Positions 60,399 to 64,000 of a stretch of DNA of 64,000 bases are shown here, in pieces. Both the position numbers and the translations under genes were made by a program. The notes under the pieces were generated by a model. The model had not been told where the DNA came from, did not search any database, and was given only the letters and a program-made list of their open reading frames with translations. How positions within the stretch are numbered: the first letter of the stretch is position 1; each line of letters begins with the position of its first letter. The stretch is taken from NCBI RefSeq assembly GCF_009363695.1, contig NZ_CP045403.1, forward strand, positions 1,530,001-1,594,000, read 5' to 3'. Origin of the DNA: Bacillus sp. THAF10. Its GTDB lineage: Bacteria; Bacillota; Bacilli; Bacillales; Bacillaceae_I.

Positions 60399-61880
60399 CT
60401 ATCTGATTGCTTTATGTTCTTTGATCACACGTAAGGTCTTCAGTTCAGCATCTTCTGGACCTTGAACAGGCAAACCAACTTCTAATGTTTTTTTGATATA
60501 GGTAAGGTTATCATCCGTAATAATTTCTCCTGGTGTGAAAATTGGAATACCAGGTGGATATACCATTATAAACTCCGCTATGATTCTACCTGCAGACTGC
60601 TCAAATGGTACGACCTCTGTTTCAGAATAAAAGGCATCACGAGGTGCAATTGCCAGTACTGGAATGTCAGGAAGCAATACCTTGGTCTCATTATCTGCAT
60701 TTCCAGCTTGGTGTGTAAATTCAGAAGATAACTCACGTAGCGCTTGAATTAGGATGTCAGTTTCTGCTTCCGTATCCCCTGGTGTGATAATGCAGAGAAT
60801 GTTATACAAGTCAGAGAGCTCAACTTCAATATTGTAGTTTTTACGAAGCCACTTTTCTACATCATAACCTGTTAGATTTAGATTTTTGACAGAGATGATT
60901 AGCTTAGTTGGATCATAATCAAATGTTGCTTTTCTACCGAGTATTTCAGAACCAACACAATATAGGTGTTCTATTTCATTAATCGCTTTTCTTGTTTTAT
61001 CAGCAAGGTGGATTGTCTTCTCAATGAGCGCATGTCCCTCTGTTGCTAATCGTTTTCTTGCAACATCCAATGATGCAAGTAATAGATAGGAGGTAGAAGT
61101 TGTCGTTAACATGCTCAAGATGCTTTGTATTCTATTGACATTAACAAGCCCTTCTTTGACGTTTAGGATAGAGCTTTGTGTCATGGATCCACCAAGCTTG
61201 TGAACGCTAGTTGCTGCCATATCTGCACCAGCTTGCATGGCGGATAGCGGAAGTTCTTCATGAAAGTGAATATGAACTCCATGTGCTTCATCCACTAGGA
61301 CAGGTACGTTAAACGAATGCGCAATCTCAACGATTTGACAAAGGTCTGCCGAAACTCCGAAATAAGTAGGATTGATAACAAGGACTCCTTTAGCATCCGG
61401 GTGTTGCTGAAGTGCTTTTTCTACAGCGTCTGTAGTAATGCCATGAGAGATTCCAAGCTCTTTATCTACTTCTGGGTGGATGAAAATAGGTACGGCCCCT
61501 GAAAACACAATAGCCGACATAACGGACTTATGAACGTTTCGCGGAACAATGATTTTTTCACCTGGTCCACAAACAGCCATTACCATGGTCATAATTGCTC
61601 CACTTGTACCCTGAACGGAAAAGAAGGTATGATCCGCTCCGAATGCTTTGGAGGCAAGTTCTTGTGCAGCTTTTATCATTCCTTTTGGATGGTGAAGATC
61701 ATCAAGTGGTCCAATATTAATTAAATCTATTGAAAGAGCGTTGTCGCCAATAAAATTTCGGAATTCAGGATCAATACCTGCTCCTTTTTTATGGCCAGGA
61801 ATATGAAATTGTACCGGGTTCTTCTCTGCGTGCTGAACGAGCCCTGAAAATAATGGAGTATCTTTTTGTGTATAGGTCAA
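60399..61880 (-). CDS. speA: Arginine decarboxylase (biosynthetic, fold type I)
   Basis: A 493-residue PLP enzyme that converts arginine to agmatine, the first step to putrescine and spermidine. It aligns closely by eye with B. subtilis SpeA: VQFHIPGHKKGAG, FFSVQGTSGAIMTMV, Asp197 in VLVDEAHGVH, and the PLP lysine Lys228 in TSVHKLGGS. The TTG at 61880 gives a start like B. subtilis (TPLFSGL), with AAAGG five bases upstream; the longer ATG start adds 12 basic residues without support. A lysine decarboxylase reading is possible by family, but context favours SpeA. Confidence 0.92.
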   Translation of the reverse strand: MTYTQKDTPLFSGLVQHAEKNPVQFHIPGHKKGAGIDPEFRNFIGDNALSIDLINIGPLDDLHHPKGMIKAAQELASKAFGADHTFFSVQGTSGAIMTMVMAVCGPGEKIIVPRNVHKSVMSAIVFSGAVPIFIHPEVDKELGISHGITTDAVEKALQQHPDAKGVLVINPTYFGVSADLCQIVEIAHSFNVPVLVDEAHGVHIHFHEELPLSAMQAGADMAATSVHKLGGSMTQSSILNVKEGLVNVNRIQSILSMLTTTSTSYLLLASLDVARKRLATEGHALIEKTIHLADKTRKAINEIEHLYCVGSEILGRKATFDYDPTKLIISVKNLNLTGYDVEKWLRKNYNIEVELSDLYNILCIITPGDTEAETDILIQALRELSSEFTHQAGNADNETKVLLPDIPVLAIAPRDAFYSETEVVPFEQSAGRIIAEFIMVYPPGIPIFTPGEIITDDNLTYIKKTLEVGLPVQGPEDAELKTLRVIKEHKAIR

Positions 61881-62103
61881 CTTACCTTTGCACCTCTTTA
61901 CTTTTCTTAGATTCATCTATCTTAACGTATCTATTTTCATAGAACAAACTTAAACGTAAAACAAATGAAATTATAGCATTTATCTGTCAGGTTGCAAAGA
62001 TTTTATTTTGGTTATTTTACTAAAAAAAACAGGATTTCTTAAATAGGAAAAGAAAAGTATTAAAATAGCATCAATTGAAACAACAGAGAGGATGAATACT
62101 TTT

Positions 62104-63063
62104 ATGAATTGGGAAACTCGCGTGACAAAGTTGCTTGATATTAAGTATCCAATTATACAGGGGGGACTAGCATATCTTGCTTATGCTGACTTAGCTGCGG
62201 CTGTATCGAACGCAGGGGGACTCGGACAGATAACTGCTATGAGTCTAGAGTCGCCTGAGCAGTTAAGAGATGAAATACGAAAAACAAGGAAGCTAACAGA
62301 TAAACCATTTGGAGTGAATTATGCCATCGGGCAGCATGGCAGGCCTTTTGAACATATGCTGGATGTTGCAATAGAAGAGAAGGTTCCGGTTATTTCGATG
62401 ACAGGTGGTAATCCTGCTCCGATCTTTAATCGCTTAGAAGGGGTGTCGTGTAAGAAATTAGTGCTGGTTGCAGCAAAACGACAAGCACAAAAAGCAGAGG
62501 AATTAGGAGCAGATGCTGTAATGGTTGTAGGGCAAGAAGGGGGAGGACATCTTGGCAAGAACGATCTGGGCACGATGGTCCTTATCCCAAAAGTAGTGGA
62601 TGCATTGTCTATTCCAGTTATCGCTTCAGGTGGGATAGGCGATGGGAGAGGATTAATGGCGTCGTTGTCACTTGGTGCAGAAGGGATTGAAATGGGCACA
62701 AGATTCATTGCAACAAAAGAATGCATACATGCACATCCCATCTATAAAGAGTTACTTGTAAAAGGGTCTGAAAGCGATACGGTGGTAATAAAAAGAAGTC
62801 TTGGTGCACCTGCAAGAGCAATTCATAATAAATGGACGGAACAGATTCTGCAATTGGAGAGAGAAGCTAAAGGATATGAAGATCTAAAAAGTTTTATTAG
62901 TGGGGTAGCCAATAAAAGGTTTATTTATGATGGCCAGACAGAGGAAGGCTTTGCTTGGGCTGGTCAAGTGATGGGATTGATTGATGATGTCCCGTCCGTT
63001 GAAAGCTTAATTTCAAGGATGATAAACGATGGAGAGAAAATAAGAAAGAACTGGGCAAACTAA
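62104..63063 (+). CDS. Nitronate monooxygenase-like FMN protein
   Basis: A 319-residue TIM-barrel flavoprotein of the 2-nitropropane dioxygenase/FabK family. The N-terminal TRVTKLLDIKYPIIQGG, the phosphate-binding ISMTGGNP, GADAVMVVGQEGGGHLG, VIASGGIGDGRG and GAEGIEMGTRFIAT segments are all typical. Its substrate could be nitronates; relatives in Firmicutes also include enoyl-ACP reductase FabK, but the QEGGGH pattern favours the monooxygenase. The ATG at 62104 is preferred to 62092, which is only two bases from AGAGAGG. Confidence 0.85.
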   Translation: MNWETRVTKLLDIKYPIIQGGLAYLAYADLAAAVSNAGGLGQITAMSLESPEQLRDEIRKTRKLTDKPFGVNYAIGQHGRPFEHMLDVAIEEKVPVISMTGGNPAPIFNRLEGVSCKKLVLVAAKRQAQKAEELGADAVMVVGQEGGGHLGKNDLGTMVLIPKVVDALSIPVIASGGIGDGRGLMASLSLGAEGIEMGTRFIATKECIHAHPIYKELLVKGSESDTVVIKRSLGAPARAIHNKWTEQILQLEREAKGYEDLKSFISGVANKRFIYDGQTEEGFAWAGQVMGLIDDVPSVESLISRMINDGEKIRKNWAN

Positions 63064-63113
63064 AGCAGAAAAATGTTATACTGTATTTTTCATTATGACA
63101 TGGAGGTGAAATG

Positions 63114-63389
63114 ATGGAATTTACATATCCCATTTCTTATGATTGGTCAACGGAAGAGCTGATTGACGTGATGGCCTTTTATGAAGCGGTTGAGCATTCC
63201 TATACAAAGGGGATGGAGCGAGATCGCCTACTTGAATTATATCGCCGTTTTAAAGAAATTGTTCCAGGAAAAGCCCAAGAACGTAACCTTGGGAACGAGT
63301 ACGAGGAATCAAGTGGCTTTTCGATCTATCAAACCATGAAAAAAGCAAAAGAACTTTCACCTGGAGATAAGGTCAAGATGACAAAATAA
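63114..63389 (+). CDS. yktA: UPF0223 family protein YktA
   Basis: A 91-residue helical protein matching UPF0223: FTYPISYDWSTEELIDVMAFYEAVE, then YRRFKEIVPGKAQER and a C-terminal YQTMKKAK helix. Function is unknown. It lies between speA and yktB as in B. subtilis, here with a monooxygenase-like gene inserted before it. The ribosome site GGAGGTGA is near perfect; the ATG at 63114 is better spaced than the one at 63111. Confidence 0.88.
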   Translation: MEFTYPISYDWSTEELIDVMAFYEAVEHSYTKGMERDRLLELYRRFKEIVPGKAQERNLGNEYEESSGFSIYQTMKKAKELSPGDKVKMTK

Positions 63390-63392
63390 TTC

Positions 63393-63434
63393 AAAACAGC
63401 TGGTGCCCGATTAAGAGGCGCCAGCTGTTTGTTT
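63393..63434. terminator. Bidirectional terminator between yktA and yktB
   Basis: AAACAGCTGGTGCC pairs with GGCGCCAGCTGTTT (one G-T), with T runs on each strand. Confidence 0.85.
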
Positions 63435-64000
63435 GGTTAAATTGTACAATTCTCTTAACGTTTGGAACGCTTCTTGTATCCTAGCAATGGTTTCATCCCC
63501 ACTAAGCTTTATAGCTTCTTCTTTAGGAATTTGAATACCACATAAAATTTCCGCTTTTTTCACTTGAATAAGACGCTCAAAAAGCTCCTTATGCTGCTTT
63601 TCGGATAACTCACTTTGCTTGATTACTTCTGGCTTTGTGTGGTCTTTAGACCAAACATAATCCGTTGGTATTTCATCTCGAATTTTTTTTACCTCTTTTA
63701 ACAGTGTTTCTCCAAATGAAGCCTTCAACGGTGCTTCGTATATGACAGCAAACCAAACGAATACATGAGTTTCCCAAAGACCGATTTGAAAATGTGGCAG
63801 CATTTTATACCCACGGGAGTTATTAGCAAAAGCAACCCAAGAATCCTTAGGAGGGTTTATTGTGCGGCGAGCATGTTTTGCAACATGGTAATGCATCTCA
63901 TCTCCTGTCATCGCTGATAAGGTAGGAGAGAAATGCTCACCTAACAATTCGAATTTTGGTTGAATCTGTGATTGCAATGCTTCCATTCTTTTTTCTAAGC
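63411..64000 (-). CDS. yktB: UPF0637 family protein YktB (5' end beyond the window)
   Basis: At least 195 residues are visible. HFSPTLSAMTGDEMHYHVAKHARRT, then SWVAFANNSRGYKMLPHFQIGLWETHVFVWFA are hallmark blocks of YktB. Function is unknown. An ATG at 63986 exists, but the frame stays open to the window edge, reading LEKR before it, and B. subtilis YktB has GLEPRMEAL at this point after about 22 residues. The gene is therefore partial here and its true start lies past position 64000. Confidence 0.88.
   Translation of the reverse strand, partial: LEKRMEALQSQIQPKFELLGEHFSPTLSAMTGDEMHYHVAKHARRTINPPKDSWVAFANNSRGYKMLPHFQIGLWETHVFVWFAVIYEAPLKASFGETLLKEVKKIRDEIPTDYVWSKDHTKPEVIKQSELSEKQHKELFERLIQVKKAEILCGIQIPKEEAIKLSGDETIARIQEAFQTLRELYNLTKQTAGAS

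Overview
The window is a low-GC Firmicute chromosome segment, almost certainly from a member of the Bacillaceae outside the B. subtilis and B. cereus groups. AGGAGG-type ribosome sites, frequent TTG/GTG starts and many intrinsic terminators fit this. So does long gene-order agreement with B. subtilis: cheV-ykyB, ykuD-ykuE-fadH, ykuI-ykuJ-ykuK-abbA-darB-ccpC, dapH-dapL-ykuS-ykuT-ykuU-ykuV, then ktrC-rnjA-rpoY, ykrA-defB-ykyA-pdhABCD, SR1-speA-yktA-yktB. I see no rRNA, tRNA, prophage, CRISPR array or intact transposase gene. Identifications are by eye from motifs and remembered family sequences; no database search was run.

Layout. 0-10 kb is mixed: a DD-carboxypeptidase, an FMN split-barrel protein, an acyl-CoA dehydrogenase-like enzyme, the YhdT-PanF pantothenate uptake pair, a membrane-anchored alpha/beta hydrolase, a secreted ComEC-like metallo-beta-lactamase protein with a lamin-tail domain, and two small membrane-linked proteins. 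10-16.3 kb is a trehalose locus: TreR operators, a dedicated PTS EIIA, the EIIBC permease, a GH13 alpha-glucosidase, trehalose-6-phosphate hydrolase and the TreR repressor. 16.4-31.2 kb holds pepF, cheV and the yku region with cyclic-di-GMP (HD-GYP, EAL) and cyclic-di-AMP (DarB) proteins, an L,D-transpeptidase, a Tat-exported phosphoesterase and the AbrB antirepressor AbbA. 31.3-40.7 kb has an efflux pump, a TauE-type exporter, CcpC, DUF368, the acetylated diaminopimelate/lysine branch (dapH, dapL), a mechanosensitive channel and thiol redox enzymes. 40.9-51.2 kb has a heterodimeric ABC exporter, KtrC, RNase J1 with the RNAP epsilon subunit, a DMT transporter, a HAD phosphatase, peptide deformylase and YkyA. 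51.9-57 kb is the complete pyruvate dehydrogenase operon. The remainder carries small envelope proteins, the dual-function RNA SR1 with its SR1P peptide, arginine decarboxylase, a nitronate monooxygenase-like enzyme, YktA and an edge-truncated YktB.

The most unusual content is non-coding. A MITE-like family of about 170-185 bp occurs in at least five near-complete copies and about six fragments. It has imperfect terminal inverted repeats beginning GGCTGTTTTCG. Three copies are flanked by exact 8-bp target duplications (taatctaa, tttctaaa, ttttttat) and two more by degenerate ones. Most copies sit directly behind intrinsic terminators or overlap stop codons, which suggests the element targets gene 3' ends. 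A second, unrelated intergenic repeat (about 115-130 bp) occurs twice in opposite orientation plus a short fragment. Other points are a hairpin containing the ribosome site of a downstream gene, a lipoprotein gene broken by two homopolymer frameshifts, and candidate operators or leaders in front of pdhA, rpoY-rnjA and ykuU.
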